NCBI RefSeq assembly: GCF_024704835.1
Contig: NZ_JAMXBE010000013.1
Coordinates: forward strand, 1-64,000
From: Parapedobacter tibetensis
Lineage (GTDB): Bacteria; Bacteroidota; Bacteroidia; Sphingobacteriales; Sphingobacteriaceae
Reading direction: 5' to 3'
Length of the DNA stretch: 64,000 nucleotides
Shown: positions 1 through 8,887 of the stretch, in pieces
Numbering within the stretch: position 1 is the stretch's first letter
How the letters are laid out: the number at the start of each line of letters is the position of its first letter
Translations under genes and position numbers: made by a program
The notes under the pieces: generated by a model
Database searches by the model: none
Seen by the model: the letters and a program-made list of their open reading frames with translations, nothing else
Told to the model about the DNA's origin: nothing

Positions 1-1
1 A

Positions 2-1375
2 ACGGTAAGTGAGGGACCGGTAGCGGTGGATGATACAACCACCACGACACCGGATACGCCGGTGACCATACCGGTATTGGACAACGATACCCCGGGTGAT
101 GCACCGCTGGATTCCACAACGGTAACCATCACCACCCCACCGACGAACGGTACGGTGGAAGTTGACCCTGAAACGGGTGACATCACCTACACACCGGATC
201 CGGGTTATACCGGACCGGATACCTTCGAGTATACCGTGGACGATGAAAACGGCGTACCAAGTAATCCGGCTACCGTGACGGTCGACGTTGTTGAACCGGA
301 GCCACCTGTGGCGAACGACGACGGGGCCATGACGACAGTCTACACTCCGGTGACCATCCCCGTCCTTGATAACGACGAGGATGGTGACGCGCCGCTGGAT
401 TCCACAACGGTGACCATCACCACGCCACCGACGAACGGTACGGTGGAAGTTGACCCTGAAACGGGTGACATCACCTACACACCGGATCCGGGTTATACCG
501 GACCGGATACCTTCGAGTATACCGTGGACGATGAAAACGGCGTACCAAGTAATCCGGCTACCGTGACGGTCGACGTTGTTGAACCGGAGCCACCTGTGGC
601 GACCGACGACGGGGCCATGACGCCAGTCAACACACCGGTGACCAGCCCCGTCCTTGATAACGACGAGGATGGTGACGCGCCGCTGGATTCCACACCGGTG
701 ACCATCACCACCCCGCCGACAAACGGAACGGTGGAAGTTGAACCTGAAACGGGTGACATCACCTACACACCGGATCCGGGTTATACCGGACCGGATACCT
801 TCGAGTATACCGTGGACGATGAAAACGGCGTACCAAGTAATCCGGCTACCGTGACGGTCGACGTTGTTGAACCGGAGCCACCTGTGGCGAACGACGACGG
901 GGCCATGACGCCAGTCAACACACCGGTGACCATCCCCGTCCTTGATAACGACGAGGAAGGTGACGCGCCGCTGGATTCCACAACGGTGACCATCACCACC
1001 CCGCCGACAAACGGAACGGTGGAAGTGGATCCGGTAACAGGTGAAGTGACCTATACGCCGGATGACGGATTCACCGGTGAAGACACCTTCGAGTATATGG
1101 TAGACGACGAGAACGGTGTGCCGAGTAATCCGGCGACTGTAGCCGTCACCATCGTGGATGGCCCCGTGGCCAATGACGACGGAACCACAACAACACCGGA
1201 TACGCCGGTGACCATACCGGTATTGGATAACGATACCCCGGGCGATGCACCGCTGGATTCCACAACGGTGACCATCACCACACCACCGACGAACGGTACG
1301 GTGGAAGTCGACCCTGAACCGGGTGACATCACCTACACACCGGATCCCGGTTTCGAGGGTGAGGAGACCTTCTAG
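2..1375 (+). CDS. Giant Ig-like repeat adhesin, upstream part (5' partial, ends at in-frame TAG)
   Basis: The frame is open from the first bases of the window, so the gene begins upstream. It encodes about 95-residue units of the bacterial Ig-like Big_9/cadherin-like type, with recurring motifs ANDD, IPVLDND, NGTVEVDP, ITYTPDPG and DTFEYTVDDENG. Such repeats form stiff rods on cell-surface adhesins; the ligand is unknown. The frame stops at TAG 1373-1375, where every other unit has GAG (Glu of TFEYT). The frame after the stop is the same and continues the repeat without interruption to 5692, so the two parts are almost certainly one gene, broken either by a nonsense mutation or by a sequence error. 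Private substitutions cluster here (see findings). No signal peptide is visible because the N-terminus is outside the window. Confidence 0.85.
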   Translation, partial: TVSEGPVAVDDTTTTTPDTPVTIPVLDNDTPGDAPLDSTTVTITTPPTNGTVEVDPETGDITYTPDPGYTGPDTFEYTVDDENGVPSNPATVTVDVVEPEPPVANDDGAMTTVYTPVTIPVLDNDEDGDAPLDSTTVTITTPPTNGTVEVDPETGDITYTPDPGYTGPDTFEYTVDDENGVPSNPATVTVDVVEPEPPVATDDGAMTPVNTPVTSPVLDNDEDGDAPLDSTPVTITTPPTNGTVEVEPETGDITYTPDPGYTGPDTFEYTVDDENGVPSNPATVTVDVVEPEPPVANDDGAMTPVNTPVTIPVLDNDEEGDAPLDSTTVTITTPPTNGTVEVDPVTGEVTYTPDDGFTGEDTFEYMVDDENGVPSNPATVAVTIVDGPVANDDGTTTTPDTPVTIPVLDNDTPGDAPLDSTTVTITTPPTNGTVEVDPEPGDITYTPDPGFEGEETF

Positions 1376-1381
1376 TATACC

Positions 1382-4300
1382 GTGGATGACGAGAACGGTG
1401 TGCCGAGTAATCCGGCGACTGTAGCCGTCACCATCGTGGATGGCCCCGTGGCCAATGACGACGGACCCACAACAACACCGGATACGCCGGTGACCCTACC
1501 GGTATTGGATAACGATACCCCGGGCGATGCACCGCTGGATTCCACAACGGTGACCATCACCACACCACCGACGAACGGTACGGTGGAAGTCGACCCTGAA
1601 ACGGGTGACATCACCTACACACCGGATCCCGGTTTCGAGGGTGAGGATACCTTCGAGTATACCGTGGATGACGAGAACGGTGTGCCGAGCAATCCGGCTA
1701 CCGTGACGGTCGACGTAGCCGAACCGCAACCACCAATGGCCAACGACGACGGGGCCATGACCCCAATCAACACGCCGGTGACCATACCTGTACTCGACAA
1801 TGACGAGGAAGGTGACGCGCCGCTGGATTCCACCACGGTGACCATCACCACGCCTCCGACAAACGGAACGGTGGAAGTCGACCCCGTAACCGGCGAAGTG
1901 ACCTATACACCGAATCCGGGTTATACCGGACCGGATACCTTCGAGTATACCGTGGACGACGAGAACGGTGTGCCGAGCAATCCGGCTACCGTAACCGTCA
2001 CCATCGTGGATGGTCCCGAGGCCAATGACGATGTGGCCATCACCATCCCGGACGCGCCTGTGACCATCCCCGTACTTGACAATGACGAGGAAGGCGACTC
2101 CCCCATCGATCCGACAACGGTGATTATCACCACACCACCGACGAACGGCACGGTGGAAGTCGACCCTGAAACGGGTGATATCACCTATACACCGGATCCC
2201 GGTTTCGAGGGCGAGGATACCTTCGAATACACCGTGGACGACGAGAACGGCGTACCATCCAACCCAGCGACGGTTACCGTTGTGGTAGCCGAACCCGTGG
2301 GCCCGATGGCGAACGACGACGGGGCGATGACGCCAATCAACACACCGGTGACCATCCCTGTACTCGACAATGACGAGGAAGGCGATGCGCCGCTGGATTC
2401 CACCACGGTGACCATCACCACCCTGCCGACAAACGGAACGGTTGAGGTCGATCCGGTAACAGGCGAAGTGATCTATACACCGGATGACGGCTTCACCGGC
2501 GAGGATACCTTCGAATACACCGTGGATGACGAGAACGGTGTGCCGTCGAATGTAGCAATGGTAACCGTCACCATCGTGGAAGGTCCGGAAGCCAATGATG
2601 ACGAGACCTCCACCACCCCGGGTACACCGGTGACCATACCGGTATTGGATAATGATACCCCGGGTGATGCACCGCTGGATTCCACCATGGTGACCATCAC
2701 CACCCCGCCGACGAACGGCACGGTGGAAGTCGACCCTGAAACGGGTGATATCACCTATACACCGGATCCCGGTTTCGAGGGCGAGGATACCTTCGAATAC
2801 ACCGTGGACGACGAGAACGGCGTACCATCCAACCCAGCGACGGTTACCGTTGTGGTAGCCGAACCCGTGGGCCCGATGGCGAACGACGACGGGGCGATGA
2901 CGCCAATCAACACACCGGTGACCATCCCTGTCCTTGATAATGACGAGGAAGGCGATGCGCCACTGGATTCCACCACGGTGACCATCACCACCCTGCCGAC
3001 AAACGGAACGGTGGAGGTCGATCCGGTAACAGGCGAAGTGACCTACACGCCGGATGACGGCTTCACCGGCGAGGATACCTTAGAATACACCGTGGACGAC
3101 GAGAACGGCATGCCAAGCAATCCGGCTACCGTAACCATCACCATCGTGGAAGGTCCGGAAGCCAATGATGACGAGACCTCCACCACCCCGGGTACACCGG
3201 TGACCATACCGGTATTGGATAATGATACCCCGGGTGATGCACCGCTGGATTCCACCATGGTGACCATCACCACCCCGCCGACGAACGGCACGGTGGAAGT
3301 CGACCCTGAAACGGGTGATATCACCTATACACCGGATCCCGGTTTCGAGGGCGAGGATACCTTCGAATACACCGTGGACGACGAGAACGGCGTACCATCC
3401 AACCCAGCGACGGTTACCGTTGTGGTAGCCGAACCCGTGGGCCCGATGGCGAACGACGACGGGGCGATGACGCCAATCAACACACCGGTGACCATCCCTG
3501 TCCTTGATAATGACGAGGAAGGCGATGCGCCACTGGATTCCACCACGGTGACCATCACCACCCTGCCGACAAACGGAACGGTGGAGGTCGATCCGGTAAC
3601 AGGCGAAGTGACCTACACGCCGGATGACGGCTTCACCGGCGAGGATACCTTAGAATACACCGTGGACGACGAGAACGGCATGCCAAGCAATCCGGCTACC
3701 GTAACCATCACCATCGTGGAAGGTCCGGAAGCCAATGATGACGAGACCTCCACCACCCCGGGTACACCGGTGACCATACCGGTATTGGATAATGACGAGG
3801 AAGGCGACTCCCCCATCGATCCGACAAAGGTGACCATCACCACCCCACCGACAAATGGTACGGTGGAAGTCGACCCTGAAACGGGTGACATCACCTACAC
3901 ACCGGATCCCGGTTTCGAGGGCGAGGATACCTTCGAGTATACCGTGGACGACGAGAACGGCGTACCGAGCAATCCGGCTACCGTGACGGTCGACGTTGTT
4001 GAACCGGAGCCACCTGTGGCCAATGATGATGACATCATGACAACGGTCAATACGCCGGTGAGCATCCCTGTTCTTGATAATGACGAGGAAGGTGACGCAC
4101 CACTGGATCCAACCACGGTGACCATCACCACACCACCGACAAACGGTACGGTTGAGGTTGATCCCGTGACCGGCGAAGTGACCTACACGCCGGATGACGG
4201 TTTCGAGGGTGAGGATACCTTCGAGTACACCGTGGATGACGAGAACGGTGTGCCGTCGAATGTAGCAATGGTAACCGTCACCATCGTGGAAGGTCCGGAA

Positions 4301-5692
4301 GCCAATGATGACGAGACCTCCACCACCCCGGGTACACCGGTGACCATACCGGTATTGGATAATGACGAGGAAGGCGACTCCCCCATCGATCCGACAAAGG
4401 TGACCATCACCACCCCACCGACAAATGGTACGGTGGAAGTCGACCCTGAAACGGGTGACATCACCTACACACCGGATCCCGGTTTCGAGGGCGAGGATAC
4501 CTTCGAGTATACCGTGGACGACGAGAACGGCGTACCGAGCAATCCGGCTACCGTGACGGTCGACGTTGTTGAACCGGAGCCACCTGTGGCCAATGATGAT
4601 GACATCATGACAACGGTCAATACGCCGGTGAGCATCCCTGTTCTTGATAATGACGAGGAAGGTGACGCACCACTGGATCCAACCACGGTGACCATCACCA
4701 CACCACCGACAAACGGTACGGTTGAGGTTGATCCCGTGACCGGCGAAGTGACCTACACGCCGGATGACGGTTTCGAGGGTGAGGATACCTTCGAGTACAC
4801 CGTGGATGACGAGAACGGTGTGCCGTCGAATGTAGCAATGGTAACCGTCACCATCGTGGAAGGTCCGGAAGCCAATGATGACGAGACCTCCACCACCCCG
4901 GGTACACCGGTGACCATCCCGGTATTGGATAACGATACCCCAGGTGACGTACCACTGGATCCGACGACGGTGACCATCACCACTCCGCCGACTAACGGTA
5001 CGGTAGCTGTGGATCCGGTAACAGGTGACATCACCTACACACCGAATCCTGGTTATACCGGATCCGATACCTTCCAGTATACCGTAAAGGATGAAAACAG
5101 CATGCCAAGCGATCCGGTAACCGTTATGATAACCGTTGCAGAACCGGAACCTCCAGTTGCCAATGACGACACGGCCGAGACACTGGCTGAGACAGCGGTG
5201 ACCATTCCGGTACTGAATAACGACGAAGAGGGCGATGCCCCGATCGATTCCGCTACGGTAACCATCGTTACCCCGCCGACCAACGGTACGGTGACTGTGA
5301 ACACCGACGGTACGGTAGTATACACGCCCAACCCCGGCTTCATTGGTGAAGATACCTTTACGTACACGGTAGAAGATGAAAATGGAAATCCATCAAATAC
5401 GGCTACAGTAGTTGTACAAGTAACGGCCAGGCCAGTGTTTGTCCCCAATATATTCACGCCGAATGGTGACGGAATGAATGACCGGTTTGAGATTATAGGA
5501 AAAGAGGCTTATGACCGGATTGAAGTGACCGTCTTTAATCGCTGGGGCAATGAAATATATCGCAACATGAATTACAACAACGATTGGGGCGGTCAAGACC
5601 TGAGAGAAGGCACCTACTATTACTTAGTTAGATTAATCAGGACCAACCAAGAGGAAACCTTAAAAGGATGGGTACTGATAAAAAGACAATAA
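1382..5692 (+). CDS. Giant Ig-like repeat adhesin, C-terminal part with CHU_C (T9SS type B) sorting domain
   Basis: Same frame as the preceding part; position 1382 (GTG) is only the first possible start after the TAG and I do not believe it is a real one. The protein is about 14 further Big_9-like units, each 282 or 288 bp, followed from about nucleotide 5437 by a roughly 85-residue gliding-motility-associated CHU_C domain. That domain shows the signature FTPNGDGMND, then VFNRWGNEIY, GTYYYLV and a final GWVLIKRQ. CHU_C domains are type B signals for secretion through the type IX secretion system, as in the gliding adhesin SprB. The repeats are acidic and rich in Thr, Pro and Asp. The next genes encode a PorP/SprF protein and a PorE-like protein, which supports a SprB-like exported adhesin. 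Repeat copy number is probably unstable. Confidence 0.85.
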   Translation: MDDENGVPSNPATVAVTIVDGPVANDDGPTTTPDTPVTLPVLDNDTPGDAPLDSTTVTITTPPTNGTVEVDPETGDITYTPDPGFEGEDTFEYTVDDENGVPSNPATVTVDVAEPQPPMANDDGAMTPINTPVTIPVLDNDEEGDAPLDSTTVTITTPPTNGTVEVDPVTGEVTYTPNPGYTGPDTFEYTVDDENGVPSNPATVTVTIVDGPEANDDVAITIPDAPVTIPVLDNDEEGDSPIDPTTVIITTPPTNGTVEVDPETGDITYTPDPGFEGEDTFEYTVDDENGVPSNPATVTVVVAEPVGPMANDDGAMTPINTPVTIPVLDNDEEGDAPLDSTTVTITTLPTNGTVEVDPVTGEVIYTPDDGFTGEDTFEYTVDDENGVPSNVAMVTVTIVEGPEANDDETSTTPGTPVTIPVLDNDTPGDAPLDSTMVTITTPPTNGTVEVDPETGDITYTPDPGFEGEDTFEYTVDDENGVPSNPATVTVVVAEPVGPMANDDGAMTPINTPVTIPVLDNDEEGDAPLDSTTVTITTLPTNGTVEVDPVTGEVTYTPDDGFTGEDTLEYTVDDENGMPSNPATVTITIVEGPEANDDETSTTPGTPVTIPVLDNDTPGDAPLDSTMVTITTPPTNGTVEVDPETGDITYTPDPGFEGEDTFEYTVDDENGVPSNPATVTVVVAEPVGPMANDDGAMTPINTPVTIPVLDNDEEGDAPLDSTTVTITTLPTNGTVEVDPVTGEVTYTPDDGFTGEDTLEYTVDDENGMPSNPATVTITIVEGPEANDDETSTTPGTPVTIPVLDNDEEGDSPIDPTKVTITTPPTNGTVEVDPETGDITYTPDPGFEGEDTFEYTVDDENGVPSNPATVTVDVVEPEPPVANDDDIMTTVNTPVSIPVLDNDEEGDAPLDPTTVTITTPPTNGTVEVDPVTGEVTYTPDDGFEGEDTFEYTVDDENGVPSNVAMVTVTIVEGPEANDDETSTTPGTPVTIPVLDNDEEGDSPIDPTKVTITTPPTNGTVEVDPETGDITYTPDPGFEGEDTFEYTVDDENGVPSNPATVTVDVVEPEPPVANDDDIMTTVNTPVSIPVLDNDEEGDAPLDPTTVTITTPPTNGTVEVDPVTGEVTYTPDDGFEGEDTFEYTVDDENGVPSNVAMVTVTIVEGPEANDDETSTTPGTPVTIPVLDNDTPGDVPLDPTTVTITTPPTNGTVAVDPVTGDITYTPNPGYTGSDTFQYTVKDENSMPSDPVTVMITVAEPEPPVANDDTAETLAETAVTIPVLNNDEEGDAPIDSATVTIVTPPTNGTVTVNTDGTVVYTPNPGFIGEDTFTYTVEDENGNPSNTATVVVQVTARPVFVPNIFTPNGDGMNDRFEIIGKEAYDRIEVTVFNRWGNEIYRNMNYNNDWGGQDLREGTYYYLVRLIRTNQEETLKGWVLIKRQ
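2581..3720 (+). repeat. Exact 570-bp tandem duplication (first pair)
   Basis: Read line by line, 2581-3150 and 3151-3720 are identical. Both copies share the private change TTA (Leu) for TTC (Phe) in the DTLEYT motif. This shared change shows the pair arose by duplication of one 570-bp block rather than by independent conservation. Confidence 0.93.
3721..4860 (+). repeat. Exact 570-bp tandem duplication (second pair)
   Basis: 3721-4290 and 4291-4860 are identical when read line by line, and differ from the first pair (for example GDSPIDPTKVT and DDDIMTTVNTPVS variants). This is a second, independent duplication of a different two-unit block. Confidence 0.93.
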
Positions 5693-5708
5693 GAAGTAGG
5701 TCATAGAA

Positions 5709-5745
5709 CCAAGCGGTTGGCAAGATGAACCTGCCAACCGCTTGG
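5709..5745 (+). terminator. Hairpin with perfect 14-bp stem downstream of the adhesin
   Basis: 5709-5722 and 5732-5745 are perfect inverted repeats around a 9-nt loop. The hairpin starts 17 bp after the adhesin stop. No U-tract follows, so it may be an attenuator or RNA-stabilising hairpin rather than a full terminator. It overlaps the longest reading frame of the next gene, which argues for that gene's later start. Confidence 0.6.
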
Positions 5746-5778
5746 ATTGAGGGCATCACAGTTGAAAAAACATACAAT

Positions 5779-6795
5779 ATGGATACGCAGAACATAAAGA
5801 AACTACTGGTGATAACGGGACTGGTTTTCGGTTTGTTGCATGCCAAGGCACAGCAAAACATCCAGTTTACACAGTACATATTCAATTCAATGAGTGTCAA
5901 TCCAGCATATGCGGGTTATAAAGAAGAATGGTTCGGTCAATTAGGCCTGCGGAGTCAGTGGGTGGGCCTAGATGGGGCTCCAGAAACAGGGGTGCTATCC
6001 GTGGACGGGTTGATTGACCCGCTCAATAAGCGACATGGTATAGGTTTACAAATCATCACGGACCGATTAGGCCCACAGACAGCATCCTCGGCATATGCAA
6101 ATTATGCCTTCCGTCTTCGGTTAAATGAGGAAGATACACAGCGGCTAAGTTTTGGCATAGGTGCTGGTGTTACCCAATATAGCTTAAACGGCGATGTATT
6201 GAATCCCGTTAACGACGGAGATCCCTTGGTGCCCCCTGGAAGAATCAATAATTTTATTCCCGATATCCGCTTCGGCATCTATTACTACAACCCGCGCTGG
6301 TATGCAGGGGTATCGGTCATGGATCTCCTTTCGGGTGATCAAAGCAACAACATCTTCCGGTGGGATAATACAACGACAGACAATATCCGTCGGAAACGGC
6401 ATATGTATTTCATGGGCGGTATGCTCTTCGATCTCAGCGAGGGCACAAAACTACGCCCCAGCGTGCTGGTAAAGGAAGATTTCACTGGGCCGACTAGCTT
6501 GGATCTGAATGCCATGTTCATATTCGGGAACCGCTTTTGGATAGGCGGGGGTTGGCGCACCGGGGTAACCGCCTTCAAACGAGACTACGAGCGGTACACG
6601 GGCAACAGCCTGAGCAGTCGCAATTCGATATCCGCCATTGCCCAGCTCTATGTCACGCAAGCCCTACGTGTTGGTTATTCCTATGACCACATCTTAAGTC
6701 GGCTGAGCGGTGTGCAGAACGGATCGCACGAAGTAACCTTGGGTATTACTTTTGGCAAATTGAACCAACGGATGCTTAGTCCAAGATTTTTTTAA
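5779..6795 (+). CDS. PorP/SprF family type IX secretion outer-membrane protein
   Basis: A beta-barrel protein of about 338 residues. A signal peptide (MDTQNIKKLLVITGLVFG, cleaved after AKAQ) is followed by the family's N-terminal motif (QFTQYIFNSMSVNPAYAGY) and a strand-rich region ending in TLGITFGKLN. PorP binds PorK/PorE peptidoglycan-anchored components of the T9SS, and SprF is required for secretion of the type B cargo SprB in Flavobacterium. The frame is open from 5725, but an ATG there would lie inside the 5709-5745 hairpin and give an 18-residue extension ahead of the signal peptide; ATG 5779 is therefore preferred. The position directly after a CHU_C adhesin suggests it is that adhesin's dedicated export partner, which is inference from the sprB-sprF arrangement. 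Confidence 0.88.
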   Translation: MDTQNIKKLLVITGLVFGLLHAKAQQNIQFTQYIFNSMSVNPAYAGYKEEWFGQLGLRSQWVGLDGAPETGVLSVDGLIDPLNKRHGIGLQIITDRLGPQTASSAYANYAFRLRLNEEDTQRLSFGIGAGVTQYSLNGDVLNPVNDGDPLVPPGRINNFIPDIRFGIYYYNPRWYAGVSVMDLLSGDQSNNIFRWDNTTTDNIRRKRHMYFMGGMLFDLSEGTKLRPSVLVKEDFTGPTSLDLNAMFIFGNRFWIGGGWRTGVTAFKRDYERYTGNSLSSRNSISAIAQLYVTQALRVGYSYDHILSRLSGVQNGSHEVTLGITFGKLNQRMLSPRFF

Positions 6796-6819
6796 TTATC
6801 AATTATTAAGAGTTTCGAA

Positions 6820-8814
6820 ATGGAAAGAATGGACATAAAAGATAACGCATTGGCCAAGTTCTACCTGTCGATGGTTACATTTGTTTCGCTGTTTATCACG
6901 GCAACAGTTTTATCCATCGTACCGGTTCATGCGCAGGAGCAACTGGGATTACGCGATCGTGCCGAAGAACTATACCGTAAATATGAATATGCCCATGCGG
7001 CAGCAGCCTATGTTAAACTGGCTGACCGAAAAAAGCCCCGTCTAGAAGACCTAGAGCGTTTGGCAGATTGTTATGAAAAGATGAATGACTATGAATCTGC
7101 GGAAAACTGGTATGCCCGTGTGATTCAAGACGAGAAGAGTGATGCAGCGAACCTGATAAAATATGGCAGTGTTCTGAAGACTAATGGAAAATATGCAGAA
7201 GCCCGAAAACAATTTGAAGCGTATGCCAGCCAAACTGGCGATGCTGAAGCCGTTGCGATCGACATTGCAGGCTGTGATTCGGCTGTTGTATGGATGGCTA
7301 ACCCGACAGCACATTACCTGCGCAATGAAGCAAACATCAATACCGCTTTATCCGAGTTTTCGGCCTACCCCCTTAACAATAAAATTTACTATACCGGTGA
7401 GCCCGATGCAAACATGTTCAATACGACCTATGGCTGGACAGGAAATACATTTCTACGCGTGTACACGGCGGACCGTTCAACGGACAATAGCTTAAGCCAG
7501 CCGACCATTGCTCCCGCTGGGCTCAATAGTGAACCTTATCACATCGGACCGGTAGCAGCCGACAAAGATGGAAACACGCTCTACGTTACCCGAACGTATC
7601 CAGGTAAAGAAGGGGAGCGAACAAGAGAAGCCAGAAAAAAATACCGGACAAGTAAACTGGAGCTGTATACCTATACAAAAGACAACGATGAATGGAAACC
7701 CGCAGCTTTTCCCTATAATAACATCAAGGAATACTCCGTCGGCCATGCCACGCTAAGCGAAGACGGTAACACGTTGTATTTTGTGTCTGACATGCCCAGT
7801 GGTCATGGCGGCACCGACATCTGGTACTGCGAGCGACAAACGGATGGTACCTGGGGTACCCCTATCAATGTCGGAAGCACCATCAACAGTGCAGGCGATG
7901 AAATGTTCCCAAATATTGGTTCCGATGGGGCGCTGTACTTTTCCAGCGATGGCTTTGCCGGCATGGGAGGACTCGATGTTTTCAAAACACAGGGCAATAA
8001 ATCCACGTGGAGCAGCCCCGAAAATCTGGGATTTCCTGTCAATTCTGCCAGAGACGACTTCGCATACATCGCGGTTTATGAAGGAGATGCAAATGTATCA
8101 GGCTACTTATCCTCCAACCGCCGGGACGGCCGTGGTGGTGATGACATTTATTCATTTTCTTATGAGAAACCTAGGATTATCATTATCCTGATTGGAACCA
8201 CTTCAGACAAAAGTACAGGGGAGCGCCTTCCTGCCACCTCGGTAACATTATACGACGGCGAGCGAGAGATTATCGCTAAGAAGAACAGCGACCAGCAAGG
8301 CAAATTCGAGTTTGTACTTGATCGCGACCAACGCTATACAGTTTTGGGACGGAAAGAGGGTTACCATGCAGACTCGGCGAAAGTAAGTACGGAAGGCATC
8401 ACCAAATCAGATACGCTCGAAGTTGCTTTATTGTTGGAGCCTATTTTCGAAGTGGGACAAACATTTGAGCTGGAGAATATCTACTATGATTTTGACAAAC
8501 ATAACATCCGTCCGGATGCGGCCGAAATTTTGGATGAGTTGGTTCGTACCATGCGTGACCATCCGACACTGAAGATTGAATTGTCAAGCCACACGGATTC
8601 CCGTGGAAGCGATGCATACAACGTTGCCTTGTCACAACGACGGGCCGAGGCAGCCGTGGATTACTTAGTATCCAAGGGTATTGCCCGCGACCGAATGCAA
8701 GCAGCGGGTTATGGAGAACGCAGGTTGGTCAACCATTGTTCGGATGGTGTGTCTTGCTCACGTGCAGAACACCAAGCCAACCGCAGGACAGAGGTGACCG
8801 TGTTGGAATATTAA
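6820..8814 (+). CDS. PorE-like TPR-PD40-CRD-OmpA protein (T9SS-associated)
   Basis: 664 residues. After a signal peptide (ending near PVHAQ, residue 39) come TPR-like helices (about 45-150), WD40-like PD40 propeller motifs (about 180-450, e.g. LSEDGNTLYFVSD, SDGALYFSSDG), a carboxypeptidase-regulatory-like sandwich (about 455-545) and a C-terminal OmpA domain (about 550-664) with YYDFDKHNIRPDA and SSHTDSRGSDAYN. The OmpA domain binds peptidoglycan. This domain order is that of PorE, the periplasmic T9SS component that links the PorK/N/P complex to the cell wall. It follows the PorP/SprF gene by 24 bp in the same direction. A second in-frame ATG lies three codons downstream and cannot be excluded as the start. 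Assignment to the family is firm; equivalence to PorE itself, rather than a paralogue serving this adhesin, is not. Confidence 0.85.
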   Translation: MERMDIKDNALAKFYLSMVTFVSLFITATVLSIVPVHAQEQLGLRDRAEELYRKYEYAHAAAAYVKLADRKKPRLEDLERLADCYEKMNDYESAENWYARVIQDEKSDAANLIKYGSVLKTNGKYAEARKQFEAYASQTGDAEAVAIDIAGCDSAVVWMANPTAHYLRNEANINTALSEFSAYPLNNKIYYTGEPDANMFNTTYGWTGNTFLRVYTADRSTDNSLSQPTIAPAGLNSEPYHIGPVAADKDGNTLYVTRTYPGKEGERTREARKKYRTSKLELYTYTKDNDEWKPAAFPYNNIKEYSVGHATLSEDGNTLYFVSDMPSGHGGTDIWYCERQTDGTWGTPINVGSTINSAGDEMFPNIGSDGALYFSSDGFAGMGGLDVFKTQGNKSTWSSPENLGFPVNSARDDFAYIAVYEGDANVSGYLSSNRRDGRGGDDIYSFSYEKPRIIIILIGTTSDKSTGERLPATSVTLYDGEREIIAKKNSDQQGKFEFVLDRDQRYTVLGRKEGYHADSAKVSTEGITKSDTLEVALLLEPIFEVGQTFELENIYYDFDKHNIRPDAAEILDELVRTMRDHPTLKIELSSHTDSRGSDAYNVALSQRRAEAAVDYLVSKGIARDRMQAAGYGERRLVNHCSDGVSCSRAEHQANRRTEVTVLEY

Positions 8815-8822
8815 TGGGTAAA

Positions 8823-8873
8823 ATTATATTTAAGGGTTACGAATGGTTTTCATTCGTAACCCTTAAATATAAT
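8823..8873. terminator. Bidirectional terminator, perfect 23-bp stem
   Basis: 8823-8845 and 8851-8873 are perfectly complementary around the loop GTTTT. The hairpin sits between two convergent genes (the OmpA-type gene ending at 8814 and the regulator gene ending at 8888). A/T-rich outer stem ends give a U-rich tail in both directions. Confidence 0.9.
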
Positions 8874-8887
8874 TCACTTGGCAAATC

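Larger units (their letters stand above)
23..5436 (+). repeat. Tandem array of 19 Big_9-like repeat units (282/288 bp, 570-bp higher-order period)
   Basis: The Ala codon of the ANDD motif recurs at 23 (AVDD variant), 311, 599, 887, 1169, 1451, 1739 and 2021, and then regularly to about 5157. Spacings are 288 or 282 bp. From about 1451 onward the two unit types mostly alternate, giving a 570-bp composite period. The 288-bp type ends in a VDVVEPEP-like linker and the 282-bp type in a TIVDG/TIVEG linker. The last unit (about 5157-5436) is the most divergent, as expected next to the unique C-terminal domain. Confidence 0.95.

Noticed and set aside
1382-1384. GTG as a true start for a separate second adhesin gene
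   Set aside because: It falls in mid-repeat, seven bases after the TAG, in the same frame, with no signal peptide.
23-5436. CRISPR array or satellite DNA
   Set aside because: Period is 282/288 bp, fully coding and in frame, with no unique spacers between short repeats.
493-5457. A ladder of 70-134-residue open frames on the - strand across the adhesin
   Set aside because: They repeat with the 285/570-bp period and simply mirror the sense repeats; no starts, signals or domain content of their own.
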